Both the position numbers and the translations under genes were made by a program. Shown here in pieces: positions 16,795 through 25,351 of a DNA stretch of 64,000 nt. Below the pieces are notes generated by a model, which did not search any database, had not been told where the DNA came from, and saw only the letters and a list, made by a program, of their open reading frames with translations. The DNA comes from Bradyrhizobium ottawaense. Lineage in GTDB: Bacteria > Pseudomonadota > Alphaproteobacteria > Rhizobiales > Xanthobacteraceae. Location: contig NZ_CP029425.2 of the NCBI RefSeq assembly GCF_002278135.3, positions 8,098,001 through 8,162,000 on the forward strand, written 5' to 3'. Every line of letters begins with the position of its first letter. Positions within the stretch are counted from its first letter, which is position 1.

Positions 16795-17760
16795 TCAATC
16801 CGCCCTGATGTTGGCCTTGCGCACCACCGGAATCCACTTGGCGTCCTCGCGCTCGAGGTAGGCCTTGAACTCGTCCGGCGTCATCGGCGTGGCTTCGCCG
16901 CCGAGCTTTTCGAATTTGTCGACTACGGCAGGATCCTTCAGGATCGCAACCAGCGTCTCGTGCAGCTTGTCGATGACGGGCGCCGGCGTGCCCGCGGGCG
17001 CGAACAGGCCCGTAAACGTCTGGCCATCGAAATCCTTGTAGCCGAGCTCGGCGAAGGTCGACACGTCGGGCAGCGATTTCAGCCGGTGCGGGCTGGTGAC
17101 GGCGAGCGCGCGAAACAGGCCGGCCTTGATGTGCTGGAGGCTGACCGTGAGCTGGTCGAACGCGAACTGCACCTGGCCGCCGAGCAGATCGTTGATCGCC
17201 GGCGCATTGCCGCGATAATGCGCGGTGACCCATTGCAGCTCGAGGTTCGACTGCATCAGCTCGCTGAGCAGATGGTTGGTGGTGCCGGGGCCGGGCGAGG
17301 CCATGGTCAACTTGCCGGGCTCGCGTTTGGCGAGATCGAGGAATTCCTTCAGCGTCGTCGCCTGCACCGACGGATGCACCTCGAGCACCAGCGGGGTCAT
17401 CGAGATGGTCGAGATCGGCATGAAGTCCTTTTTCCAATTATAGGCTTCGCGCTTGTTGATCTCGGTTGCGAACAGCACCGGGCCGTTGGCGCCGACGAAC
17501 AGCGTGTAGCCGTCGGGCGCGGATTTCGCGAACGCCTCGCCCGCGATCATGCCGCCGGCGCCGGCCTTGTTCTCGATGATGAAGGGCTGGCCGAGCTTTT
17601 CCTGAAGCTTGTCGGCGACGATGCGCGCGGCGCTGTCGACATTGCCGCCGGCCGGATAAGGCACGATCAGCTTGACGCTGCGGGCCGGCCATTGCTGGCC
17701 CGACGCGGGCCCTGCCAGCATCGCGGTGGCGGCAGCTATGGCAATCCAGATTAATCTCAT
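16795..17760 (-). CDS. Bug-family tripartite tricarboxylate transporter substrate-binding protein
   Basis: ATG 17758-17760 with GGGAGG 5 bp upstream gives 321 residues; the longer frame upstream is noise. A signal peptide (MRLIWIAIAAATAMLAGPASG) is followed by WPARSVKLIVPYPAGGNVDSAARIVADKL, the Bug hallmark, and IIENKAGAGGMIAGEAFAKSAPDGYTLF. Bug proteins bind carboxylates in the periplasm, often aromatic or dicarboxylic acids, for TctAB-type permeases. No TctA/TctB genes are nearby, so it is an orphan binding protein or uses a remote permease. It is the first gene of the catabolic operon, so its ligand is probably the pathway substrate. Confidence 0.93.
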   Translation of the reverse strand: MRLIWIAIAAATAMLAGPASGQQWPARSVKLIVPYPAGGNVDSAARIVADKLQEKLGQPFIIENKAGAGGMIAGEAFAKSAPDGYTLFVGANGPVLFATEINKREAYNWKKDFMPISTISMTPLVLEVHPSVQATTLKEFLDLAKREPGKLTMASPGPGTTNHLLSELMQSNLELQWVTAHYRGNAPAINDLLGGQVQFAFDQLTVSLQHIKAGLFRALAVTSPHRLKSLPDVSTFAELGYKDFDGQTFTGLFAPAGTPAPVIDKLHETLVAILKDPAVVDKFEKLGGEATPMTPDEFKAYLEREDAKWIPVVRKANIRAD

Positions 17761-17875
17761 GTTAACCTCCCGGCAGCGCTTCCAATTCCATGTCGCGTGC
17801 GGCGATGCGCGCGGCAGCTCGATCGGGGCGCAATCTCCAGATGCGCGCTTGTCCTGTCGAGTGAATTGTGGCGTT

Positions 17876-17896
17876 CTTGTCCATATTATGGACAAG
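17876..17896. promoter_or_regulatory. 21-bp palindromic operator for the IclR-type regulator
   Basis: CTTGTCCATA and TATGGACAAG are perfect inverted arms around one central T. The site overlaps the ATG of the IclR gene (17888) and lies 116 bp upstream of the divergent Bug gene. A perfect site in the divergent intergenic region is what an autoregulated IclR operator would look like. Binding is inferred, not shown. Confidence 0.7.
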
Positions 17897-18679
17897 ACGC
17901 GAATCGCCCGCAACGCGATATCACCGCGGCAGGGCGCGCAGGCGATCCGGCGCGCCCTCGCCGTGCTACGCATTCTTGCCGCGGGTCGCGAGGACGGTGT
18001 GCCATTGGCCGAGGTGATCCGGGCGACCGGTCTCACCCGTCCGACCGTGCATCGCATCATCCATGTGCTGATCGAGGAAGGCATCGTCGAGCGACACGAG
18101 CGGACCGGCCGCTACGCGATCGGCAACGAGGTGCCGGAGCTGGCGCTGGCACGGCCGCGGCCGTCGCGGCTGCTGATCGCCGCCAATCCATCGCTGCAAC
18201 GTGCTTCCACCGAAATCGGCGACACGATGTTCCTGACGGTGCGCACCGGCAACGACACGCTGTGCGTCGATCGCAGGATCGGAATCTATCCGATCCAGGT
18301 GCTGTCGATCGAGGTCGGCGCGCGCCGGCCGCTCGGCGTCTCCAGTGCCGGCGTCGCCATCCTCGCCGCGATGCCGGCGCCGGAGGCGCGAAAGATCGTC
18401 GCAGCGAACGAGAAGCGGTTCGAGGCTTACAAGACCGATGTGGCGACGGTCCTCGGCGAGGTCACCGCCGCGCGACGGCTCGGATACGGCCTGAGGGAAA
18501 TCGGCCTCGTGCAGGGCACGAAATCGATCTCGACCTGGATCAAGACCCCGGATGGGCGACCGGCCGCCGCCATCACCGTTTCCGCCGTTCGAACGAGGCT
18601 CGGCCCCCGCCGCGAGCAGGAGGTCGCGGAGATCTTGTTACGGGAGGCGCGGAGTATCGAGCAGGCGATCGGTGGGTAA
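17888..18679 (+). CDS. IclR family transcriptional regulator
   Basis: The start at ATG 17888 gives 263 residues; longer frames run into the divergent gene. The N-terminal winged helix (about 20-80) reads AIRRALAVLRILAAG, GVPLAEVIRATGLTRPTVHRIIHVLIEEGIVER. The C-terminal effector domain has TEIGDTMFLTVRTGNDTLCVDRRIG, RRPLGVSSAGVAILA and AAAITVSA, typical of IclR effector pockets. It is divergent from the Bug-flavin reductase-FAH-HpaH-RidA-amidohydrolase operon and very likely controls it in response to a pathway metabolite, through the palindrome at its own start codon. Confidence 0.93.
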   Translation: MDKTRIARNAISPRQGAQAIRRALAVLRILAAGREDGVPLAEVIRATGLTRPTVHRIIHVLIEEGIVERHERTGRYAIGNEVPELALARPRPSRLLIAANPSLQRASTEIGDTMFLTVRTGNDTLCVDRRIGIYPIQVLSIEVGARRPLGVSSAGVAILAAMPAPEARKIVAANEKRFEAYKTDVATVLGEVTAARRLGYGLREIGLVQGTKSISTWIKTPDGRPAAAITVSAVRTRLGPRREQEVAEILLREARSIEQAIGG

Positions 18680-18994
18680 TCACAACCAGCGCTCAGGCGG
18701 TGGTCCTTCGCCTCTCCCCGCTTGCGGGGAGAGGCCGGAATTCGAGCGAAGCTTGAATTCCGGGTGAGGGGGAGTCTCCGCGAATCCGATTGCCACCGAG
18801 ATCGCGGATGGAGCCCCTCACCCCAACCCTCTCCCCGTAAGAACGGGGCGAGGGAGCGCACCGGCGATGCGGACAGAGCTCGCCTCAATCATGTCACCGC
18901 TGCGCGTCATCACACGGCGCTGTCAATGGGCTGACTTCGCGCGCATTTTTATGGCACAACGCCCCCTCCGCCGACCGACCAACGAGGCCCCCGC
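18680..18994. repeat. Gene-free stretch with two hairpins and GC-rich repeat
   Basis: A 12-bp perfect stem (GCCTCTCCCCGC 18710-18721 / GCGGGGAGAGGC 18724-18735) and an adjacent hairpin GGAATTC...GAATTCC (18737-18761) follow the IclR stop. A second CTCTCCCCGTAAGAACGGGG-type hairpin lies near 18830-18850. They probably terminate the IclR transcript and belong to a repeat also seen near 22890-22935. No gene is present. Confidence 0.55.
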
Positions 18995-20290
18995 ATGCCC
19001 GCGCCAAAACCGCCTGCCTTCGAGACCCTGAGCCTGCATGCGGGCCAGCATCCGGATCCCGTGACCGGAGCCCGCGCGGTCCCGATCTACCAGACCACGT
19101 CCTACGTGTTCCAGGATTCCGACCACGCCGCCGCACTGTTCAATCTGGAGCGTGCCGGCCACATCTATACGCGCATCTCCAATCCGACCACGGGCGTGCT
19201 GGAGGAGCGGCTGGCGGCGCTGGAGGGCGGCGTCGGCGCGATCTGCACTGCGAGCGGCATGGCCGCGCTGCATCTGGCGATCGCGACGCTGCTGAGCGCC
19301 GGCGATCACATCGTGGCGTCGAGCTCGCTCTATGGCGGCACCATCAACCTGCTGGCACACACGCTGCCGCGCTTCGGCATCACCACCACTTTCGTGAAAC
19401 CGCGCGATCTCGATGCGTTCCGCGCGGCGATCAGGCCCAGCACCAAGCTCGTGATCGGCGAGACCATCGGCAATCCCGGGCTGGAAGTGCTCGACCTTCC
19501 CAAGGTCGCTCAGATCGCCCATGACGCAAAAATTCCGCTGCTGATCGACAACACCTTTGCCACGCCCTATCTCAGCCGGCCCATCGAGCTCGGGGCCGAC
19601 ATCGTCATGCATTCGGCGACCAAATGGATCGGCGGCCACGGCATCGCGATCGGCGGCGCCATCGTCGACGGCGGCCGCTTCGACTGGCGCGCATCGGGCA
19701 AGTTCGGCGTGCTGACCGAGCCCTATGGCGGCTATCACGGCATCGTCTTCGACGAGCAGTTCGGCACGGCGGCCTTCATCATGCGTGCGCGCACCGAAGG
19801 CTTGCGCGATTTCGGAGCCTGCCTGTCGCCGACCAACGCGTTCCAGCTTCTGCAGGGCGTCGAGACGCTGGGCGTGCGCATGGACCGTCACATGCAGAAC
19901 ACGCACCTCGTGCTGGAAGCCCTGAAGTCCAACAAGGCCGTCGACTGGGTGCTGCATCCCTCGCTGGAGACGCACACGGACTATCAGCTCGCCAAGCAAC
20001 TGCTGCCGCGCGGTGCCGGCTCGATCATCTCCTTCGGCATCAAGGGCGGGCGGCCCGCGGGCCGCAAGTTCATCGAATCGCTGCGCATGATCAGCCATCT
20101 CGCCAATGTCGGCGACGCCAAGACGCTGGTGATCCACCCGGCCTCGACCACCCATCAGCAGATGGACGCCGAACAGCTCAAGGCGGCCGGCATCGGGGAG
20201 GAGCTGGTGCGGCTCTCGGTCGGCATCGAGACCGCTGGCGACATCATCGACGATCTCGCGCAGGCGCTGCGCATCTCGCAGAAGGTCTGA
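18995..20290 (+). CDS. metY: O-acetylhomoserine aminocarboxypropyltransferase (sulfhydrylase)
   Basis: 431 residues, the length of MetY rather than the shorter MetB/MetC. PLP-fold type I marks are TLSLHAGQHPDPVTGARAVPIYQTTSYVF, TRISNPTTGVLEERLAALEGG, TASGMAALHLAIATLLSAGDHIV and the Schiff-base lysine in MHSATKWIGGHG. Near the C-terminus FGIKGG and the VNVGDAKTLVIHPAST-like LANVGDAKTLVIHPASTTH are typical. It makes homocysteine or methionine-type products from O-acetylhomoserine and sulfide. It is followed after 4 bp by an alpha/beta hydrolase, probably co-transcribed. Confidence 0.95.
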   Translation: MPAPKPPAFETLSLHAGQHPDPVTGARAVPIYQTTSYVFQDSDHAAALFNLERAGHIYTRISNPTTGVLEERLAALEGGVGAICTASGMAALHLAIATLLSAGDHIVASSSLYGGTINLLAHTLPRFGITTTFVKPRDLDAFRAAIRPSTKLVIGETIGNPGLEVLDLPKVAQIAHDAKIPLLIDNTFATPYLSRPIELGADIVMHSATKWIGGHGIAIGGAIVDGGRFDWRASGKFGVLTEPYGGYHGIVFDEQFGTAAFIMRARTEGLRDFGACLSPTNAFQLLQGVETLGVRMDRHMQNTHLVLEALKSNKAVDWVLHPSLETHTDYQLAKQLLPRGAGSIISFGIKGGRPAGRKFIESLRMISHLANVGDAKTLVIHPASTTHQQMDAEQLKAAGIGEELVRLSVGIETAGDIIDDLAQALRISQKV

Positions 20291-20294
20291 CACC

Positions 20295-21077
20295 ATGAAG
20301 CTCTCCGTCAACGGCCTTGATGTGTTCACCGCAACCGGCGGCCGCGACTTCGACAAGTCCCTGCCCGCGGTCGTCTTCATCCACGGCGCCGGCTTCGACC
20401 ATTCGACCTGGGCGCTGCACACGCGCTGGTTCGCCCATCACGGTTTTTCCGTGCTGGCGCCTGATATGCCCGGCCACGGCCGCTCTAGCGGGCCTTCGCT
20501 CGGCAGCATCGCCGAGATGGCCGACTGGACCGCGGCGCTGCTCGATGCGGCGGGAGCTGCGAAGGCGCATCTGATCGGCCATTCCATGGGATCGCTGATC
20601 TCGCTGGAGACGGCGGCCCGTCACCCCGACAAGGTTTCCGCGCTGAGCCTGATCGGCACCGCCGCGACCATGACGGTCGGCCCGGATTTGTTGAAGGCCG
20701 CCGAGGCCAACTCGCAGGACGCCAACGACATGGTCTCGATCTGGGGCCTCGGATTCAACGCCGAGCTCGGCGGCAGTCTCGCGCCGGGCCTGTGGATGCA
20801 TGGCGGCGCGCAGGCGGTGCTGAAGTCTTGCGAGCCGGGCGTGCTGTTCAGGGATCTGTCGGCCTGCAATGCCTATGCGAATGCGCTCGCCGCGGCCGCG
20901 AGCGTGAAGGTGCCGACGACATTGATTCTCGGCGAACGCGACATGATGACCCCGGCGAAGGCGGGCAAGGCGCTAGCGGCCGCCATCCCGCATGCGAAGA
21001 CCGTCGTTGTGCCGGGCGCCGGCCACATGATCATGGCCGAGCGCCCGGATGAATTGCTGGCGGCGCTGAGGGGCTGA
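20295..21077 (+). CDS. Alpha/beta hydrolase
   Basis: 260 residues with the full hydrolase fold: VVFIHGAGFDHSTWALHTRWFAHHGFSVLAPDMPGHGRS, nucleophile serine in LIGHSMGS, acid in LILGERDMMTPAKAG and catalytic His in GAGHMIMAERPDEL. The oxyanion HGAG motif is present. The substrate is not predictable from sequence; its tight linkage to metY (4 bp) hints at a role near homoserine ester or sulfur metabolism, which is inference only. A long hairpin repeat follows as a transcript end. Confidence 0.9.
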   Translation: MKLSVNGLDVFTATGGRDFDKSLPAVVFIHGAGFDHSTWALHTRWFAHHGFSVLAPDMPGHGRSSGPSLGSIAEMADWTAALLDAAGAAKAHLIGHSMGSLISLETAARHPDKVSALSLIGTAATMTVGPDLLKAAEANSQDANDMVSIWGLGFNAELGGSLAPGLWMHGGAQAVLKSCEPGVLFRDLSACNAYANALAAAASVKVPTTLILGERDMMTPAKAGKALAAAIPHAKTVVVPGAGHMIMAERPDELLAALRG

Positions 21078-21100
21078 GAGTTCAGCCGCAAGAACTTCCA

Positions 21101-21192
21101 CGGCGTCATGGCCGGGCTTGTCCCGGCCATCCACGATCTTTCTTGCAACACAAAGAACGTGGATGCCCGGGACAAGCCCGGGCATGACGCCG
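21101..21192. repeat. Long imperfect palindrome between convergent genes
   Basis: Arms at 21101-21135 and 21158-21192 (GGCGTCATGGCCGGG ... CCCGGGCATGACGCC) pair almost completely. This is a common dispersed intergenic repeat in the genus and lies between the convergent hydrolase and ssuA-like genes, where it can end both transcripts. Confidence 0.65.
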
Positions 21193-21202
21193 TCGCGTTA
21201 TC

Positions 21203-22156
21203 TCAGGACCCCGGCGTCCACTTCCAGACGATGTCGGAGACGTTGACCGGCTTCGGGATCAGGCCGAGCTTCGCAAAACGGTCGGCGACGGCCTGCTGGG
21301 TCTTGATCACCTCGGCGTCGAGCGGCACCACGCTGTAAGTCGATCGATTGACGAAGCGGCGGACGGCCTCGATGTCGACGCCGGTCGCCTCGGACTGCGC
21401 CTTCGCGACCTCCTCGTGATGTGAGTTCGCCCAGGCGCCTTCCGAGGCGAAGGTGGTGTTGAGCCGGGCGACCAGCGACGGATGTTTTTCGACGAAATCC
21501 GTGTTGGCGATGTAATAGGCGTTCGGCTTGTGCACGTCCTTGTCGAACGCGATCACCCGCGCGCCCTCCTTCAGTTCGGCGAGCGCCAGATAAGGATCCC
21601 AGATCGACCAGGCGTCGACCGAGCCCTTGACGAAGGCCGCGGTCGCATCAGCCGGCGCGAGCGGCGCCGGCGTGATATCGGACCAGGACAGCCCGGCCCT
21701 TTCGAGCGATGCGACCAGCAGATTGTGCGCGCTCGATCCCTTGCCGAAGGCGACGCGCTTGCCCTTGAGGTCGGCGAGCGTCTTGATCGGTGAATCCTTC
21801 GGCACGATGATCGCCTGATTGTCGCCTTCGGACTTCACAGCCGCGACGTAGCGGATCCTGGCGCCGCCCGCTTGCGCGAAAATCGGCGGCGTATCGCCGA
21901 CGAAGCCGAAATCGACGCTACCGACATTGATGGCCTCCAGCAGCGGCGGACCGAACTGGAAGTCGACCCATTTGACCTCGATGCCGAGCGGCCTGAAGGC
22001 GTTTTCGAGTGTCTGACGCTGGCGCACGGCCGGGAAGAAGCCACCCTTCTGCGTGCCGATCCGGATTTCCGCGGGCTTGTCCTCGGCGTGCGCGGACACA
22101 TTGAATGCGGTCGCGACGAGCAGCGCTGCGGTCAGAAAATGGCGTCGTGCAATCAT
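21203..22156 (-). CDS. ABC transporter substrate-binding protein, aliphatic sulfonate type (SsuA-like)
   Basis: ATG 22154-22156 gives 317 residues. MIARRHFLTAALLVATAFNVSAHA is an export signal with a twin arginine. The mature part has EIRIGTQKGGFFPAVRQRQTLENAF, GSVDFGFVGDTPPIFAQAGG and VDAWSIWDPYLALAE, the SsuA/nitrate-taurine family signature. It likely binds aliphatic sulfonates in the periplasm. No ssuBC permease or SsuD monooxygenase lies alongside in this window, so it is either an orphan or split from its transporter. A small conserved-looking gene lies 22 bp upstream. Confidence 0.92.
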   Translation of the reverse strand: MIARRHFLTAALLVATAFNVSAHAEDKPAEIRIGTQKGGFFPAVRQRQTLENAFRPLGIEVKWVDFQFGPPLLEAINVGSVDFGFVGDTPPIFAQAGGARIRYVAAVKSEGDNQAIIVPKDSPIKTLADLKGKRVAFGKGSSAHNLLVASLERAGLSWSDITPAPLAPADATAAFVKGSVDAWSIWDPYLALAELKEGARVIAFDKDVHKPNAYYIANTDFVEKHPSLVARLNTTFASEGAWANSHHEEVAKAQSEATGVDIEAVRRFVNRSTYSVVPLDAEVIKTQQAVADRFAKLGLIPKPVNVSDIVWKWTPGS

Positions 22157-22178
22157 GTTGCGTTCCTTTGCGTTGGAT

Positions 22179-22400
22179 TCAGTTGGCGAAGAACGGAGAA
22201 TTCGCGCGCCGGCTCCGCTCGGAGAGCACCGCGCGGGCCGCGCGCTCGGCCTCTCGCGCCGAGCGGAACTGACGGCCTTCGAGACTGTCGAACAGGCGCT
22301 CGGAGGAGAAGAAGCGGAAGCCGCGGGCATCCCTCGTGACGATGCCGGCGGCACGGTCGTGGATCTCGATGATGTAGGCGTTGGACTGAGCCTGAGACAT
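22179..22400 (-). CDS. Small hypothetical protein, 73 aa
   Basis: The frame from ATG 22400 encodes a compact, charged protein: NAYIIEIHDRAAGIVTRDARGFRFFSSERLFDSLEG, then an arginine/alanine-rich helix RSAREAERAARAVLSERSRR. The strand-strand-helix layout, normal codon use and 22-bp spacing to ssuA-like gene argue that it is real and co-transcribed. I do not know its function; linkage suggests a role with sulfonate uptake. Its ORF is short, so certainty is moderate. Confidence 0.65.
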   Translation of the reverse strand: MSQAQSNAYIIEIHDRAAGIVTRDARGFRFFSSERLFDSLEGRQFRSAREAERAARAVLSERSRRANSPFFAN

Positions 22401-22955
22401 GACTGCTCGTTCGCCGGAATTCCGGCGCTCCTGACTTGCAAATTTGCGGTGTGGATATTGCTAGGACGAGGTCAGCAACAACAACAGGCGCCCGTCGCCG
22501 CCGAGAAACAGCGCCGCGTCATGCACGCATGCATGTCATTGGAAGTGCGCTGGCGATCGGTTCTCATGGTGCGGCGTGGACTCGAGGAGCAGTTTCGATG
22601 CTGCAAATATCCAGCGATTGCCGCGATTGGTCAATGAAATGGCTATCCATATTTGCGGGCCGCGCGCGGGGGTGCTTCTCCCACAGGATGCGCTTGCAGT
22701 CGGATTCATCTTGCGCGGCAAGGATCGCCGCGGCGATATGCCGGGCTCTTGTAGGGTGGGCAAAGCGACTTGTCCGCCGTAGCTCGAAGAGCGAAGGCGG
22801 AAGCGTGCCCACGATCTGTCGCGATGTTGGACAGGAGGTGGGCACGGCGCAAGCGCGCCTTTGCCCACCCTACGATACTGAACTTGCGGAGAGAACCCCT
22901 CACCCCGCCCTCTCCCCGCAAGAGCGGGGCCAGGGAGACGAGAGAGCGCGGAACG
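22401..22955. repeat. Gene-free stretch containing a palindromic dispersed repeat (22751-22873)
   Basis: GTAGGGTGGGCAAAG (22751-22765) and CTTTGCCCACCCTAC (22859-22873) are exact 15-bp inverted ends. Inside are the CTTGTCCGCC and GAGCGAAGGCGGAAGCG words shared with the element near 6700. A CTCTCCCCGCAAGAGCGGGG hairpin follows at about 22908-22930. The sequence 22401-22750 should hold the promoter of the small gene/ssuA-like pair; open frames there look like noise. Confidence 0.6.
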
Positions 22956-23567
22956 TCACCACATCGTCGCGGCAGCCCGTTCCGGCCAGATGCGATCGTA
23001 CTCCGCGCCGCCGACCTGGTTGTCGCTCATCTCGGCGAGGATCTGGCCCGGCGTCGGCAGCGTCTTCGGATCGATACGCTTGTCGGGATTCCAGAGGTCG
23101 GAGCGGACGATGGCGCGGGCGCACTGGAAGTAGATTTCGTCCACCTTCATCACCATGACGCTGCGCGGCGCCTTGCCTTCCACCTTGAACGAGGCCAGCA
23201 GCTCGGGATCGATGGATAGATGTGCGCGACCGTTGGCACGAACCGCATTGCCGGAGCCGGGGATCAGGAACATCAACGACACCCTGGGATCGCGCACGAT
23301 GTTGCGCAAGGAGTCGACACGATTGTTGCCGCGGCGGTCCGGCAGCATCAGCGTGTTGGGATCATGAATCCGGACAAAGCCGGGCAAGTCACCACGCGGC
23401 GAGCAGTCGATGCCTTCCGGTCCGATGGTGGCAAGCGCGGCGAACGGCGCCTTCTCGATGAAGATGCGGTAGAGCGGCGTGACGTGGTCGGCGACTTTCA
23501 CGGTCGAGGCGTCGTTGGTGGCGCCGTAGATGGCCTCCAGCTGTTCGATCGTTTCAATCACCGACAT
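22956..23567 (-). CDS. Pyridoxamine 5'-phosphate oxidase family protein
   Basis: 203 residues with the FMN split-barrel pattern: FIEKAPFAALATIGPEGIDCSPRGDLPGFVRI, LMLPDRRGNNRVDSLRNIVRDPRVSLMFLIPG and RANGRAHLSIDPELLASFKVEGKAP. C-terminal CARAIVRSDLWNPDKRIDPKTLPTPGQIL matches the MSMEG_1061/DUF1684-free subgroup of flavin proteins often annotated as general-stress or FMN-binding. The substrate is unknown. It lies 22 bp downstream of phnN on the same strand and may be carried on the phn transcript. Confidence 0.88.
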   Translation of the reverse strand: MSVIETIEQLEAIYGATNDASTVKVADHVTPLYRIFIEKAPFAALATIGPEGIDCSPRGDLPGFVRIHDPNTLMLPDRRGNNRVDSLRNIVRDPRVSLMFLIPGSGNAVRANGRAHLSIDPELLASFKVEGKAPRSVMVMKVDEIYFQCARAIVRSDLWNPDKRIDPKTLPTPGQILAEMSDNQVGGAEYDRIWPERAAATMW

Positions 23568-23589
23568 TCCGTTCTCCCTGCTGTAGTGG

Positions 23590-24186
23590 CTAATCGTGCC
23601 AGCCTTCGTTCCTGATCACGCGCACGAGCTGGCGGGCGTGATACTCGGCGCTGCCGGCATTGAGGATGGTGACATCCGCCTGCGCCGACCTGTCGTCGAC
23701 GCTGCGAGTGAGGCGCTCGGCGATATTGCCGTCGCTCTGTCGCGCGCGCGCGGCCAGCCGCGCGGCCAGCACATCCGGCGGCGCCGTGATCGCGACCACC
23801 ACGACGTCGGCGTAGGCCTGGCGCAGCGCACCGATCACCGTGCGCGAGACATTGGCGACGACCGTGCGGCCGGCGCGGATATCCTCGTTGATGTCGAGCG
23901 GCAACGCATAGGAATGCCCGTGCGCGTCCCAATGCACGGCGAAGTCGCCATGCTCGCACGCGCCGCGGAATTCGTCGAAGCCGAGCGCGACATTGTCTTC
24001 GTCGGCGGAGGATTCACGCGTCACGATTCGGCGCGGGAAGACAATGTCGTGATCGTCAACGCAGGCCGCCTGCGCCAGCCGCAGCAGCGTGTCCTTGCCG
24101 GCGCCGCTGGGACCGACCACGAGCACGAGCCGGCCGGGACCGATCGCGCCCGCGTCGTCCTGCGCCATGGCCGGAATCTCGCTCAT
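23590..24186 (-). CDS. phnN: Ribose 1,5-bisphosphate phosphokinase PhnN
   Basis: 198 residues; P-loop GPSGAGKDTLLRLAQ at about 25-39, then VFPRRIVTRESSADEDN, HWDAHGHSYALPLDI and ANVSRTVIGALRQAY, all standard in PhnN, a guanylate-kinase-like fold. It phosphorylates ribose 1,5-bisphosphate to PRPP, closing the C-P lyase pathway. The start overlaps the phnM stop by 4 bp, indicating translational coupling. It is the last dedicated phn gene of the minus-strand operon phnGHIJKLMN. Confidence 0.95.
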   Translation of the reverse strand: MSEIPAMAQDDAGAIGPGRLVLVVGPSGAGKDTLLRLAQAACVDDHDIVFPRRIVTRESSADEDNVALGFDEFRGACEHGDFAVHWDAHGHSYALPLDINEDIRAGRTVVANVSRTVIGALRQAYADVVVVAITAPPDVLAARLAARARQSDGNIAERLTRSVDDRSAQADVTILNAGSAEYHARQLVRVIRNEGWHD

Positions 24187-25346
24187 GCGACGCGGCTTCC
24201 TTCACGCCAGACGCTGCGGACGACGGGAACACTGCCGGCAACATGCACGCGAATGAGGTCGGCGCGCTTGCCGATCGCGACCTCGCCGCGGTCGGTGAGG
24301 CCCACCGCTTCCGCGGGCGCCTTCGTCACGGTGCGGATCGCCGCGGGAAGGCCGATCGCGGGCACATGCTCGGGCAATTGCAGCGCTCCCATCAGGAGGC
24401 TCGACGGGATGTAGTCCGACGACAGGATGTCGAGCAGGCCTTCGCGGGCGAGATCGACCGCGGCGATGTTGCCGGAATGCGAGCCGCCGCGCACGACATT
24501 CGGCGCGCCCATCAGGATGTCGATGCCAGCCTCGTGCAAGCCGCGCGCGGCCTCGAGCGTGGTCGGGAATTCCGCCACCGACACGCGGTCGCGCACGGCG
24601 TCCGCGACGTTCTCCTCGGTGGTGTCGTCGTGGCTCGCGAGCGGGATCTTGTACTGATGCGCCAGCGACACGATCTCGCGCATGTTGGTGGCGGCATAGA
24701 GCTTCTGATATTCGAAGCGCTTTGCGAACAGTTCGTCGAGCTCGGCATCGGTCTTGCCGCCGCCCCTGCCGCGGTAATAGTCACGCAGCTTGACCTCGTC
24801 GCGGAACTGACGCTGACCGGGGGTGTGGTCCATCAGCGACATCAGCTTGACGTCGGGACGGTCGATCAGCTCCCTGGCCTCCTCGACCACGCTCGGCATC
24901 GGGATTTCGCAGCGCAGATGCAGGAAGTGGTCGGCGCGCAGCAGGCTAGCGTCGCGCGCGGTCGTGATCGCGGCGGCGAGCACGCCGGCCCGGCCGTCCA
25001 CTTCCTCGGCGCCGTCCTCGCGCCAGACCCGAAGCGAATCGAACACGGTGGTGATGCCCGAAGTCGCGAGTTGGCCGTCGTAGGAGATGACGGCGGCAAC
25101 CGGATTCCAGAACACCTTTGGCCGCGGCACGTAATGGGCTTCGAGATGGTCGGTGTGCAGCTCGATCAGCCCCGGCATGATCAAATCGCCGCCGGCATCC
25201 TCGGCGCCCGCAGGCGCAGTCCCATCGCCGATCTCGGCAATGCGCCCGTCGGCAAGAGCGAGCCAGCCCTGCTCGATCACCCGGTCGGCCAGCACGATCC
25301 TGGCGTTGGCGATCACAATGTCCTTCGGCTTGGCGTTCATTTCCAT
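24183..25346 (-). CDS. phnM: Alpha-D-ribose 1-methylphosphonate 5-triphosphate diphosphatase PhnM (copy 1)
   Basis: 387 residues. Amidohydrolase-type PhnM marks are LIMPGLIELHTDHLEAHYVPRPKVFW (metal ligands HTDHLE), SGITTVFDSLRVW, LMDHTPGQRQF, ASHDDTTEENV and [14 protein letters not shown]. It removes pyrophosphate from the 5-triphosphate formed by PhnGHI, giving the substrate of PhnJ. It lies between phnL (5-bp gap) and phnN (overlap) in the canonical order. A second, divergent phnM paralogue occurs at 35363, which is unusual; this copy is the classical one. Confidence 0.95.
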   Translation of the reverse strand: MEMNAKPKDIVIANARIVLADRVIEQGWLALADGRIAEIGDGTAPAGAEDAGGDLIMPGLIELHTDHLEAHYVPRPKVFWNPVAAVISYDGQLATSGITTVFDSLRVWREDGAEEVDGRAGVLAAAITTARDASLLRADHFLHLRCEIPMPSVVEEARELIDRPDVKLMSLMDHTPGQRQFRDEVKLRDYYRGRGGGKTDAELDELFAKRFEYQKLYAATNMREIVSLAHQYKIPLASHDDTTEENVADAVRDRVSVAEFPTTLEAARGLHEAGIDILMGAPNVVRGGSHSGNIAAVDLAREGLLDILSSDYIPSSLLMGALQLPEHVPAIGLPAAIRTVTKAPAEAVGLTDRGEVAIGKRADLIRVHVAGSVPVVRSVWREGSRVA

Positions 25347-25351
25347 GTCCC

